A stretch of 64,000 bases of DNA from CAZMNY01 sp964567745 (GTDB lineage Bacteria; Planctomycetota; Planctomycetia; Pirellulales; Pirellulaceae). The notes beneath the pieces are model-generated. The model did not search any database, had not been told where the DNA came from, and saw nothing but the letters and a program-made list of their open reading frames with translations. How positions within the stretch are numbered: position 1 is the first letter of the stretch; each line of letters starts with the position of its first letter. A program made the position numbers and the translations under genes. This document shows, in pieces, positions 33,718-42,536 of this stretch. The stretch is from NCBI GenBank assembly GCA_964567745.1, contig CAZMNY010000044.1, positions 9,392-73,391 of the forward strand, read 5' to 3'.

Positions 33718-35580
33718 ATGAATGAATCGAAACGATTGCTCGTCGGATTCTTCGCCATGGTCTTCGGCATCGTGGCCGTCGTGGCGGCATGTGTCTTTTG
33801 GATGACGAATCGCTCGAGAGAGGTGGAGCCGAATCGAGACGTCGAGGTAGTCGTCGATGACGCCTCGAAAGTTTGGCTCGCCGCGAGTCAAAGTGATTAC
33901 GTTGGCAACTCGGCTTGCACGACGTGCCACGAAGGCGAGCATGAAACGTATTTGAGAACGGCCCACAGCCAGGCGTTAAGTTTGGTGGACGCCAGCAAGG
34001 AGCCAGCCGACGGAGACTTTCATCACGAACCGTCCAACCGCCGATATCGCGTCTTTCGCGATGAAGAAGGCGACATGCATCACCATGAGTCGTTGCAGGA
34101 TGAAACGGGAGAAATAATCGCGGAAGTGGATCACAAGGTGGATTGGCTGATCGGCTCAGGCCAGCATTCGAGATCCTACTTGATCGATGATGACGGGTTC
34201 CTTTTCGAGTCGCCTGTGACTTGGTACGAGCAGGATCAAAGTTGGCGGATGTCACCCGGCTACGATGGCCCGACGCATTGGGGATTTGAACGCCCCATCG
34301 AACGCGGTTGCCTCTACTGTCACGTCGGCACAACCCAGCCACTTAGGAGCGGCTATCAACGCGTTGCCATCAACGAACCGGCAATCAGTTGCGAGCGTTG
34401 CCATGGGCCTGGCTCGAAACACGTCGAGTTCCACGAGTCAGGAGAGAAAGTCGACGGCATTGACCGAACCATCGTCAATCCCGCTCACCTCTCCCGAGAG
34501 CGGCAGGAGGACGTGTGCGCCCAGTGCCATTTACGAGGCGAGGCGACGGTCACATTGCAAGGCAAAGACCTCACCGACTATCGGCCTGGTCTTCGATTGG
34601 CCGACTTCCGCATCGATTATCGCCTTCGCTCGCCCGATGGCGGCATGAAAGTCGTCGGGCACGTTGCGCAGATGAGGCTGAGTCAATGCTATACGCGCTC
34701 GAAATCGCTGACTTGTACGACGTGCCATGATCCTCACGCGAAGGACGAATCGGCCGCCAGTTTCCAGCAAGCCTGTTTGCAATGCCATCAGGATCTAGAT
34801 TGCGGCGAAACTCGCGAGCGCCGAGATCGAGACGCGAAGAATCAGTGCGTCACTTGCCACATGCCTCAGTCGCCTACCGATATTCCTCATATCGCTTTCA
34901 CGCATCATCGGATCGGCATTCATAAGCGCACAGGCGAATCCGAAACCGATCCTCTCGCCGTCATCGATAGCGCCGAGGCGCTGGATGAACTCGTGCCGTG
35001 GAGCGTCGGTCGAATCGATCAGCGGCAACAAGATCGACTTCGAGCCCTGGCCTACTACGAATACTCCACTCAACTGGCCGATCCTGCCAAAGCGAAGAGG
35101 TACCAGCAACTGGCCAAAGACGGACTTGAGGCGCTGCTCGAGAAAGGCGAACCCGATTCGGGAATCGACGCCGCGTTGGCTCGAATCATCCGGCTCGACA
35201 ATCCCGAAACGGCGAAGCATGCGGCCCTTCACGCTCTGAGCCAGAAAGACATTGACGACTCAACCAAGGTCAACATGCTGTTCCTGCTTTGCGAAACTTC
35301 AATCCGTCTGAAGCAATATGAAGACGCGCTGCAAGTTGTGCAGGATCTTTCGCAACTACGGCGCCACTCGGAAGATTACTACCTCAAAGCCGTCGCGTTG
35401 ATCGAGCTAGCTCGGGAGGAAGAAGCGATCGAGGCTCTGCAAACGGCAGCGGCAATTAACCCGTTTCGCGCGGATGTTCAACTCGCGCTGGCTCGAGCGT
35501 ATCGACAGAGCGGCGATTCAGAAACTGCTGACAAGCATGATCGCCATGCGGCGAAATTAAAAAAGGCCGCTCGTCAATGA
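33718..35580 (+). CDS. Heptahaem cytochrome c with C-terminal TPR region
   Basis: 620 residues from ATG 33718 (start preferred over an upstream TTG). One N-terminal TM anchor (about residues 8-29) is followed by seven CXXCH haem motifs: residues 67-71, 198-202, 225-229, 267-271, 333-337, 353-357 and 377-381. The spacing resembles the cytochrome c-554/NrfA-like multihaem fold ('CHGPGSKHVEFHESG', 'TCTTCHDPHA', 'CVTCHMPQSPTDIPHIAFTHHRI'). From about residue 430 to the end the protein is helical with TPR-like repeats. Such cytochrome-TPR fusions are common in planctomycetes and are probably periplasmic electron carriers or assembly proteins; no reductase partner is adjacent. Confidence 0.87.
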   Translation: MNESKRLLVGFFAMVFGIVAVVAACVFWMTNRSREVEPNRDVEVVVDDASKVWLAASQSDYVGNSACTTCHEGEHETYLRTAHSQALSLVDASKEPADGDFHHEPSNRRYRVFRDEEGDMHHHESLQDETGEIIAEVDHKVDWLIGSGQHSRSYLIDDDGFLFESPVTWYEQDQSWRMSPGYDGPTHWGFERPIERGCLYCHVGTTQPLRSGYQRVAINEPAISCERCHGPGSKHVEFHESGEKVDGIDRTIVNPAHLSRERQEDVCAQCHLRGEATVTLQGKDLTDYRPGLRLADFRIDYRLRSPDGGMKVVGHVAQMRLSQCYTRSKSLTCTTCHDPHAKDESAASFQQACLQCHQDLDCGETRERRDRDAKNQCVTCHMPQSPTDIPHIAFTHHRIGIHKRTGESETDPLAVIDSAEALDELVPWSVGRIDQRQQDRLRALAYYEYSTQLADPAKAKRYQQLAKDGLEALLEKGEPDSGIDAALARIIRLDNPETAKHAALHALSQKDIDDSTKVNMLFLLCETSIRLKQYEDALQVVQDLSQLRRHSEDYYLKAVALIELAREEEAIEALQTAAAINPFRADVQLALARAYRQSGDSETADKHDRHAAKLKKAARQ

Positions 35581-35593
35581 CAAGCGGCCTTTT
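35561..35593 (+). terminator. Rho-independent terminator overlapping the end of the cytochrome gene
   Basis: Stem AAGGCCGCT (35563-35571) pairs with AGCGGCCTT (35583-35591), followed by TTT. The left arm encodes the last codons of the cytochrome, so terminator and coding sequence share bases. A-rich sequence before the left arm may make it bidirectional. Confidence 0.8.
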
Positions 35594-35660
35594 GTGTGGT
35601 CCCAGGCGGGAGTAGATACATAAAGTCGCTACGAGGCCTGTTACGGGGTCACGCAAAGAC

Positions 35661-36125
35661 TTATTTCGGTGTCAACAGCTTGAAATCTGCATCGGTTGCG
35701 TCAGAAGCCGTCACTTGGTACTTGAGCGTGGAATTATCGCCGTATATGTCGGGAATCTGATTTCCGACGCTCGTCTGAACGCCTTCCGCTCCATTATCAA
35801 AAGACATGGCTTCCAGTTGCCCTTCATCCATGCCTGATTCGGGATCTTCATCAAAGCCTGCCGGCTTATTGAATTTCTCAAAAATGACGCGATTCGAGCC
35901 AACAGCAGCTCCTTGAACTAACGAGTAACGACCTTCAGAGTCCGTCTTGCCAAAGCCCGCGAACCCTGTTTCTTCGTTAATAAAGTGAACGCTAACACCA
36001 GCCAATGGAGCTCCGTCAAGCGTTACGACTCCCGAAATATCGGCTTTGGGAATGTTGTCCGCTGCCCCGCAGCCGAGTAGGGAGAGCAGCATCGACACGA
36101 CTAAGCAACCTAAGATTTTTCGCAT
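35661..36125 (-). CDS. Lipoprotein with carboxypeptidase-regulatory-like domain
   Basis: 154 residues from ATG 36125. The lipobox is SLLGCG (Cys about 19). A short beta-sandwich follows: 'ADISGVVTLDGAPLAGVSVHFINEE', 'GKTDSEGRYSLVQGAAVGSNRVIF'. This is the transthyretin/CarboxypepD_reg-like fold found in a large set of planctomycete lipoproteins that are usually encoded next to DUF1559 genes, as here (DUF1559 gene at 36303). The role is unknown; a cell-envelope or adhesion partner of the pilin-like protein is plausible. Confidence 0.82.
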   Translation of the reverse strand: MRKILGCLVVSMLLSLLGCGAADNIPKADISGVVTLDGAPLAGVSVHFINEETGFAGFGKTDSEGRYSLVQGAAVGSNRVIFEKFNKPAGFDEDPESGMDEGQLEAMSFDNGAEGVQTSVGNQIPDIYGDNSTLKYQVTASDATDADFKLLTPK

Positions 36126-36302
36126 TGCGACGGCCTTGTCATCTCCGCTGGCACGCCTTTGTGCTAGGGACAAGTGCCCTAGCAGGCGAGCCAACAATCG
36201 CAGGAAGAAATTCAGTCAATCCAATTGCACGCAACCTCAGCCGACATCGCAAACATACGATTGCGAGTCGACCTTTTGAGGCGGCGAACAAGAAGCCAAG
36301 AT

Positions 36303-37328
36303 TTACTCTTCCAAGGTTTGCTCGGAATCCGCTAGGTAGTTGAGTCGAGCGAAAACATCATAGTTCATCGACTGGAACATGAACTTGACTGTTCCGTCGT
36401 TGAAGACAAATTGAGCGCCTTCGGGGTGAGCACTATTAAACACCCAGGCATACGATTTGCCATCAGTCCGGTTTCGCCAAGCCGAATTGATGTGCCAATC
36501 GCGCGAGTAGCCCTCGTTTCGCCAGTGTGCAACTTGAGTTCTTGAACCCGTCACAACGCGGCCGTGGCAGCAAGTGTGAGTTCCGGTCAAGCCCCAGGGA
36601 CCATAATGGGCCGACGTCTTGCCAGCTCGATTGTTGCGCCCGCCAGCTGCTTCGCCAACGGCAATCACGTTGCTGGTGCCATCGAGGATGTCGCGGAACC
36701 TGGCAGCACCGTTGTTTCCAAACGTACCTCGACGAATGTCGTGGGAGTATCTCGCCCACGGTGCGCTATAGTCAGTAAACACACCGGTGGCGAAAAGGTA
36801 GTTGGTGCGCTGCGCGTTCGTTCGGCTATACCACCCGGTTTGGTGAGGTCGAAACGTTGGATAATCATCCGTGCCGGTCGCGGGGGCCGAAGCGCATTCG
36901 AGCCAGCCCATTCGCGCCTGCGTAAACTGCGAGTTGTAGTTGTCGCTGTTTCCGCCAATCAAAGGCTGGCCATAAACCGTGCACGAGTTGCTAGGCAAGC
37001 TGAAGTTGTACTTGGAATACAACTGGTCTTGCTCGATGAAGGCCAACAACATCGCCCAACCCGTTGTGTTCAGCACCCCCTCGGGATAATAAGCTGGGCC
37101 ACTGCGAACTCGCCCCGAATTGAGCAATGCCGGAGGCAAACCAAGGTGCGAGTCGTGGTAATTGTGCAGCGCCACGCCAATCTGCTTGAGATTGTTGCCA
37201 CAAGACATCCGTCGAGCCGCTTCACGGGCGGCTTGAACGGCGGGTAGCAAAAGAGCAACCAAGATGCCAATGATGGCAATCACCACCAATAATTCCACTA
37301 ACGTAAAACCGTGTCTTCGTCGAATCAT
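36303..37328 (-). CDS. DUF1559 protein with type IV pilin-like N-terminus
   Basis: 341 residues. It opens with a prepilin peptidase site and hydrophobic helix, 'RRRHGFTLVELLVVIAIIGI' (residues 3-22), followed by 'LLPAVQAAREAARRMSCGNNLKQIGVALHNYHD', read in parts, which is diagnostic of DUF1559. 'LAFIEQDQLY' and the C-terminal 'HPEGAQFVFNDGTVKFM' complete the family pattern. DUF1559 proteins are hugely expanded in planctomycetes and resemble pseudopilins, but no function is proven. The lipoprotein gene 178 bp downstream is a typical companion. Confidence 0.93.
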   Translation of the reverse strand: MIRRRHGFTLVELLVVIAIIGILVALLLPAVQAAREAARRMSCGNNLKQIGVALHNYHDSHLGLPPALLNSGRVRSGPAYYPEGVLNTTGWAMLLAFIEQDQLYSKYNFSLPSNSCTVYGQPLIGGNSDNYNSQFTQARMGWLECASAPATGTDDYPTFRPHQTGWYSRTNAQRTNYLFATGVFTDYSAPWARYSHDIRRGTFGNNGAARFRDILDGTSNVIAVGEAAGGRNNRAGKTSAHYGPWGLTGTHTCCHGRVVTGSRTQVAHWRNEGYSRDWHINSAWRNRTDGKSYAWVFNSAHPEGAQFVFNDGTVKFMFQSMNYDVFARLNYLADSEQTLEE

Positions 37329-37801
37329 GCCATTACCCTTGTCAAAAATGAAGACGGATGGATTTGCAGTCGGGCGGCGAAATCAGGATTCGCGCTATCC
37401 GAAACAGCAATTCAAGCAAAAACAAACAGCCCAGGTGACTCACACCCAGTGACAGTTTTGCCCGCTTGATTGTTTCGATTAAGAATTCTAACGATGCGCA
37501 TGTCCATTATTCCATCACGCATTTGCGTGATAACAGGCAATAATTAGGCCCGGTGCCCGGAGAAACTGCGAAATTCTTGGAAATCTGGGGTGCCTGAGTA
37601 ACGCACATACCGAAAAGCCCCCCCCTATGAATGGAGAGCGACGGTTGAGCCCATTTGTGCAAGCTAGACCATTTGCTGCTTTCCTTGCCTAAGCGGTCGT
37701 TTAACCCGTTTGCCGAAGGCGAAGAGGCCGAACCAAGAACGCAACGCAATTAGCGCTGCCTTGCCTGCGGCGGGTGAAACGAAGACTCCGTTACGTGGCC
37801 G
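37329..37801. other. Intergenic region with two REPs
   Basis: 473 bp. It should hold the DUF1559 promoter (left part) and contains two solo REPs in opposite orientation near 37.7 kb. No gene seen. Confidence 0.6.
37699..37784. repeat. Two inverted solo REPs
   Basis: Plus copy CGTTTAACCCGTTTGCCGAA then GGCGAAGAGGCCGAACC (37699-37735), and minus copy GCCTTGCCTGCGGCGGGTGA then AACG (37758-37781). Both match the RAYT-associated REP consensus. The first also keeps the GGCCGAACC extension present in the 105-bp units. Confidence 0.72.
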
Positions 37802-38705
37802 CTACTTGGCGATTAACGCGGATTTGGCCCAGTCCTTGAGTTGACGTTTGACGCTCAATCCAGCGGACCAGACGCCGTGCCGGATTCGAGAGATGGTGCG
37901 AGGCGAGACCATGCAGGTTTCGTAGTGTGGCGTCGGCGAGGCACCGAGGTGCTTCTTGTGGGGCTCGTCGCCGCAAAGTAGATCGATGCCCTTCAGCCCG
38001 GAATCGATGCCGTGCCGAATCGCGCCAATGTTGATGAGCCAACCTGGCTGATGACGGGACAGCTCGGGCGACATGCCGCATTGATAAAGGCAGAGCATGC
38101 TGTTGCCGACAAACCCGAGTGTGGCGGCGGCAACCTGACCATCGATTTGAAGAGTCGCCAGGAAGAGTTGGCGGTCAGCATGAAAACGCTCCGAGGCCAG
38201 TCGCAGGAATCCTCGGAACGAATTTGACTCGAAACATCCGCGTTGCTGCAGGCTGTATCGACGCACGTGATGGAGCGCAACAAGCTTGTCGTACGTCTCG
38301 GCAAACGGCCAATCGGAGGTAATCCCAATTCAGCGAGGCTCGATCACCATCTCCCGCTTGCATATGACGACCGCAGAGCCATTTCGCGAGTCCGGTGGTG
38401 ACTTCCTTCATGTGCCGAGGGCGACAAAGCAGGCTCAAGTAGTCGCTACAAGCTTGACCGGTTCCGAGAAACTGCAGCACGTGGCCGTCGAAAATCGTGG
38501 TGTCCGCGAACCATGGGGCGATTCCAATCGTCGCGCCACCAGAGTCCCGAACCGCCAAAACACACAACTCACGACTACGCCCGTAGTGGTGCCACCAAGC
38601 GTCCTGCCAGTCCCAACGCCGGAACGGAACGTTACCAGCCAACGCATTCCATTCGCATCGCAATTTGGCAAGCTGTTCGCGGTTTGAGATGCGATCGATG
38701 ATCAT
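37802..38705 (-). pseudogene. Broken CelD/BcsL-type GNAT acetyltransferase
   Basis: The N-terminal part reads in one frame from ATG 38705 ('MIIDRISNREQLAKLRCEWNAL', 'FRRWDWQDAWWHHYG', 'LNWDYLRL'). The C-terminal part reads in another ('FAETYDKLVALHHVRRYSLQQRGCFES' in parts, 'FLATLQIDGQVAAATLGFV', 'YQCGMSPELSRHQPGWLINI'). Intact relatives are about 350-380 residues, with ~80 residues between the two segments. The joint at roughly 38310-38325 therefore looks like an internal deletion plus frameshift. Confidence 0.7.
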
Positions 38706-39240
38706 GGGTCGGCGCGATTCGTCGGGCGACAAGAGGTGCGAATGGGTGAGAGCCGCGCTGATTGGCAGCGCATGAATCACCTATTCAATTCTACGTCACG
38801 GCCGGTTGAATCTCGCTCGAATCGAGCTTTTCATTCACGATTTATCGCGTCGGTTTACGCATTTTTTTACCGATCAAATAGTGCGCGGCCACGCACTTTT
38901 GCGTGTGCGAATGAGCGTGAACCAAGCACGTTAATGATGGGATTATTCAACGTGTTGCGAGCCCGCTCGAAGAATTCTGCAAAGTCTGGCGGAGGCGATT
39001 TGCGCAAGATCTCGCGGCGGCTCAATCGCTGTATCGGTACCGCCAGTCGACATTCGTGCGCGGGATTGTCACGGGCGCGCCCGAAATCGGGCGCCCGTCT
39101 GATCATGCCGCGTCGTTTATCAAAATGCCAGCGCTGAGGCGACAGCTTTGGCGCGGCAATTACATACTAATAGTGGTGACTGTGAGCACCGACCACGAAG
39201 AGCGACGCTGATCAGGCGAGCCACCGAAGGGAGGTGTGAA
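38706..39240. other. Intergenic region with a strong hairpin
   Basis: 535 bp. A GC-rich inverted repeat, ACGGGCGCGCCCGA paired with TCGGGCGCCCGT, lies at about 39069-39097. A weak minus-strand frame (38867-39106) has a stretch 'RLSRREILRKS' recalling DUF1501 N-termini but then loses similarity. The promoter of the TPR gene should be at the right end. Confidence 0.45.
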
Positions 39241-40179
39241 ATGTTAGTTCAACGCCCCGTTCACCTAGAACTTGAGATAACGAAATGGATTGCCGTTTTA
39301 GTCATCGCCACTGCATTCTTCCTGGGCCTGATCGTCAGCTCAGCGGCAGCAGCTGACACCGACTCAAAGACCGAACCGAGACTTCTTCCACTAGACGTGC
39401 ATGCGACGGCCAAGCCGATGTTGGCGACGGACGCCACGTCTAGCCCCGTTGTCCAGCTGCCCACCGCAGTCACCAGCCATCGCGACAACATCGCAGTCTG
39501 GGACGCCATCCAACAACTTGAATCCAGCGTGCCGAAGAAAGACCTCGCCGATCGCTGGAACAACCTCGCCATCTCAAGTGACGCGGAGACTTGGCGACAA
39601 GTTGTGGTTGGCTTGCTACATATGGACGAGGGGCAATATGCGAAAGCGGCCAAGGCGCTGATGGCTGCTGAGAAAGCTCGGGCTGACAACCCGGTCGCCC
39701 ATTACGGGCTCGCGTTGCTGCGGCTCAAGCAAGCCGACTCGGCCTGGGATCGTTTTCCGCCTCGAAGTGTTTTCCGACTGGCGGTCCTGCGGACTGCGAC
39801 CGACGACGTTGACACCTCCGTCGCGCCAAACACGAAGGCCATGTACGAGTATGTCGCCATGATGGAGCTGAGGCGAGCGCTTCGATTCGCCGACGAGCTG
39901 GACCTCAACCAAAGGCTGCTTGACACGAAGTGGACGACGCCGCCCGCCGAAGAAATCGGCTCGTCCATGCCACTCGAAACGGCCGGCGTTGACGACCTGC
40001 TCGAAGCCTTGGATGTTACCGATTTCGAGCGTCGCGCCGACAGGCTGCTCGGGCACCTCTATCTCAGGCAAGGGATGCCAGAGAAAGCGTATGAGCACCT
40101 GCGACAGGGAGAACCCGCGAGCCGAGCAAGGACTGCCGTCGCTGAGGCAGGCCCCGTCATCCGTTTGTTAAGCAACTAG
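39241..40179 (+). CDS. Exported TPR-like protein of unknown function
   Basis: 312 residues from ATG 39241, which has a near-perfect ribosome-binding site (AAGGGAGGTG at 39227-39236). An N-terminal signal/anchor helix ('WIAVLVIATAFFLGLIVSSAAAA') is followed by a polar linker and alpha-helical repeats: 'VGLLHMDEGQYAKAAKALMAAEKARADNPVAHYGLALLRLK' in parts, and 'RRADRLLGHLYLRQGMPEKAYEHLRQG'. It is probably a periplasmic scaffold. A terminator follows 33 bp after the stop, so it appears monocistronic. Confidence 0.72.
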   Translation: MLVQRPVHLELEITKWIAVLVIATAFFLGLIVSSAAAADTDSKTEPRLLPLDVHATAKPMLATDATSSPVVQLPTAVTSHRDNIAVWDAIQQLESSVPKKDLADRWNNLAISSDAETWRQVVVGLLHMDEGQYAKAAKALMAAEKARADNPVAHYGLALLRLKQADSAWDRFPPRSVFRLAVLRTATDDVDTSVAPNTKAMYEYVAMMELRRALRFADELDLNQRLLDTKWTTPPAEEIGSSMPLETAGVDDLLEALDVTDFERRADRLLGHLYLRQGMPEKAYEHLRQGEPASRARTAVAEAGPVIRLLSN

Positions 40180-40211
40180 GGACAGATCGTTGACGTCGAT
40201 CTTCACGTTAG

Positions 40212-40241
40212 AGCCGGCCTTTCTGGGAGGCCGGCTTTTCT
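40212..40241 (+). terminator. Rho-independent terminator
   Basis: AGCCGGCCT (40212-40220), loop TTCTGGG, AGGCCGGCT (40228-40236), then TTTCTC. It closes the TPR gene and isolates it from the prp operon. Confidence 0.85.
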
Positions 40242-40433
40242 CGTTGCCAGTCATGACTCTTTTCAGTCAATTCTTCGCCCAACATTCTTAGCGACTCGCC
40301 CCTCGTTGGACGATTGGCGAGATGGTGTATACTCCTCGACGTCGCCCAAAATGGTTTCATGCCATCCTTCGCCGTTCAGCACATTTTCGGCGTCGTCCTC
40401 GTAGGTTTTTAACACTCGCAACTGCATTTCACA

Positions 40434-41333
40434 ATGAACCAAAACGGCTCAACTCCAGGCGACCGACTCCGAGACGCGATGTCGCGCCGTCGACCGCTGC
40501 CTGTCGTCGGCGTGATCAACGCCTACTGCGGATTGTTAGCTGAGCATGCAGGACACCAAGCGATTTACCTTTCGGGCGCCGGAGTCGCCAACGCATCGCT
40601 GGGCCTGCCTGACCTGGGCGTAACTCATTTGGAAGACGTCGCAATCGACGTGCGCCGAATCACCTCGGCAACTCAACTTCCGTTGCTCGTCGATGTCGAC
40701 ACGGGGTGGGGGTCAAGCTTGTCGATCGCCAGGACGACGCGCGAGATGATTCGCTGCGGTGCCGCGGGCATGCATCTGGAAGATCAGGTGGCCGACAAAC
40801 GTTGTGGGCATCGACCAGGAAAACAGTTGGTTTCCACAGAGGAGATGCAGGATCGCTTGAAGGCGGCCGTCGATGCAAAAACCGACGACAGTTTTGTCGT
40901 GATGGCCAGAACCGACGCGATTGCTTCCGAGGGCATGGACGCAGCGATCGATCGAGCCGCTGCGTATGTGTCATCCGGCGCCGACATGATATTCGCCGAG
41001 GCAATCACAGAGCTGGACGACTATCGCCGATTCACCGACTCAGTCGAATGCCCCGTGCTGGCGAACATCACTGAATTCGGGCGCACGCCATTGTTCACAG
41101 CGGAACAATTGGGCAGCGTCGGCGTCCAGCTGGCGCTCTACCCGCTATCCGCATTTCGCGCCATGAGCGCCTCGGCGATTAAGGTCTACGACGAGATCGA
41201 GAGCGCCGGAACGCAGGCGAAGTTAGTCGACCAAATGCAGACACGCGAACAACTCTACGATGTGCTCAACTACCTTGAGCTCGAGCGGCAGATAAGCAAT
41301 TCCATTGGGAGCCCGGATGATGAACGCAGCTAA
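40434..41333 (+). CDS. prpB: Methylisocitrate lyase
   Basis: 299 residues of the isocitrate lyase/PEP mutase superfamily. 'GVINAYCGLLAEHAGHQAIYLSGAGVA', 'LLVDVDTGWGS' and 'GMHLEDQVADKRCGHRPGK' (catalytic K122-R-C124-G-H126) are the PrpB signatures; 'VMARTDAIASEGMDAAIDRA' and 'MIFAEAITE' complete the site. It cleaves 2-methylisocitrate to pyruvate and succinate, the last step of the methylcitrate cycle for propionyl-CoA. It is the first gene of prpB-prpC-prpD; its last codons overlap prpC by 17 bp. Confidence 0.93.
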   Translation: MNQNGSTPGDRLRDAMSRRRPLPVVGVINAYCGLLAEHAGHQAIYLSGAGVANASLGLPDLGVTHLEDVAIDVRRITSATQLPLLVDVDTGWGSSLSIARTTREMIRCGAAGMHLEDQVADKRCGHRPGKQLVSTEEMQDRLKAAVDAKTDDSFVVMARTDAIASEGMDAAIDRAAAYVSSGADMIFAEAITELDDYRRFTDSVECPVLANITEFGRTPLFTAEQLGSVGVQLALYPLSAFRAMSASAIKVYDEIESAGTQAKLVDQMQTREQLYDVLNYLELERQISNSIGSPDDERS

Positions 41334-42453
41334 ACCCTCGGCAAAAACAGGCGGCTTGGCTGGGATCGAAGCCGGACGCACGGCCATTTGCACGGTTGGA
41401 AAGGAAGGCGTCGGGCTAAACTATCGAGGCTACTCGATCGCCGACTTAGCGGAGCATGCTTGCTTTGAGGAAGTTGCCTACTTACTGCTCTACGAAAACC
41501 TGCCCAACGAATCCGAGCTGGCCGATTTTCGCAGTCGCTTGGTCTCTCAACGCGGTCTTCCGGCCGCCTTGAAAACGACACTGGAACTGATTCCCGCCGA
41601 CTCGCACCCGATGGATGTGATGCGAACCGGTTGCTCGATGCTGGGAAACGTCGAGCCCGAGACGGATTTCGATCAACAACGTCAAATTGCCGAACGCATG
41701 CTCGCATCGTTTCCTTCGATGCTTGTCTATTGGCATCATTTTCATCGCGATGGAAGCAAGATCGACGTGGCGGTCGAAAGCGAAGACTCAATCGCCGGCC
41801 ACTTCTTGAGCATGTTGCATCAATCCGCGCCCAGCGATGAACACCGTCGCGCCGTCGATGTCTCGCTGATTCTCTATGCCGAACACGAGTTCAACGCATC
41901 GACTTTCGCAGCGCGCGTTGCCACCGCGACGCTCTCCGATATCTACTCCGCGATCACTGCGGCAATTGGGACGTTGCGCGGCCCCTTGCACGGCGGTGCC
42001 AATGAAGCCGCCATGGATCTGATTGAAGACCTCAAAACGCCTGCCGAGGCGGAAGCGGAGATACTCGATGCGCTCGAAGCGAAAAGACTGATCATGGGTT
42101 TCGGCCATCGCGTCTACACGACCTCCGATCCGCGTTCGGACATCATCAAAGCCTGGTCGAAACGGCTGGCGGCAAATGCCGAAGAAGCTCACCTCTACGG
42201 CGTGTCGGAACGCATTGAAGAGATCATGTGGGAGAAAAAGAAGCTGTTCCCGAACCTCGACTTCTTTAGCGCATCGGCCTATCGATTTCTCGGCATACCG
42301 ACAGGGCTATTCACTCCGATTTTTGTCTTTTCGCGAGTCGCCGGTTGGTCAGCTCATATCTTCGAGCAGCGCAGCGACAACAAGCTGATTCGGCCGGCAG
42401 CGACTTACATCGGCCCAGACAATCGCGAGTTTGTGCCGATCGCCGAACGATAA
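41317..42453 (+). CDS. prpC: 2-methylcitrate synthase
   Basis: 378 residues. 'GLAGIEAGRTAICTVGKEGVGLNYRGYSI' (in parts) is the typical PrpC opening. The citrate-synthase active-site His residues lie in 'GPLHGGANEAA' and 'IMGFGHRVYTTSDPRS', with 'FSASAYRFLGIPTGLFTPIF' and 'HIFEQRSDNKLIRPAA' after them. The first methionines are 41317 and 41320. It condenses propionyl-CoA with oxaloacetate. The overlap with prpB argues for translational coupling. Confidence 0.93.
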   Translation: MMNAAKPSAKTGGLAGIEAGRTAICTVGKEGVGLNYRGYSIADLAEHACFEEVAYLLLYENLPNESELADFRSRLVSQRGLPAALKTTLELIPADSHPMDVMRTGCSMLGNVEPETDFDQQRQIAERMLASFPSMLVYWHHFHRDGSKIDVAVESEDSIAGHFLSMLHQSAPSDEHRRAVDVSLILYAEHEFNASTFAARVATATLSDIYSAITAAIGTLRGPLHGGANEAAMDLIEDLKTPAEAEAEILDALEAKRLIMGFGHRVYTTSDPRSDIIKAWSKRLAANAEEAHLYGVSERIEEIMWEKKKLFPNLDFFSASAYRFLGIPTGLFTPIFVFSRVAGWSAHIFEQRSDNKLIRPAATYIGPDNREFVPIAER

Positions 42454-42536
42454 GCAGCGATGGAACATTCGATGGCGGTATTGCCCGGGCGCGCGTCGGC
42501 GTTGGCCCTTCGAGTCATGACAGAGCGTTGATTCAA

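Noticed and set aside
38867..39106. Minus-strand frame with 'RLSRREILRKS', resembling a DUF1501 N-terminus
   Set aside because: Only about ten residues match, and the rest shows no DUF1501 pattern; kept as an unproven remnant.
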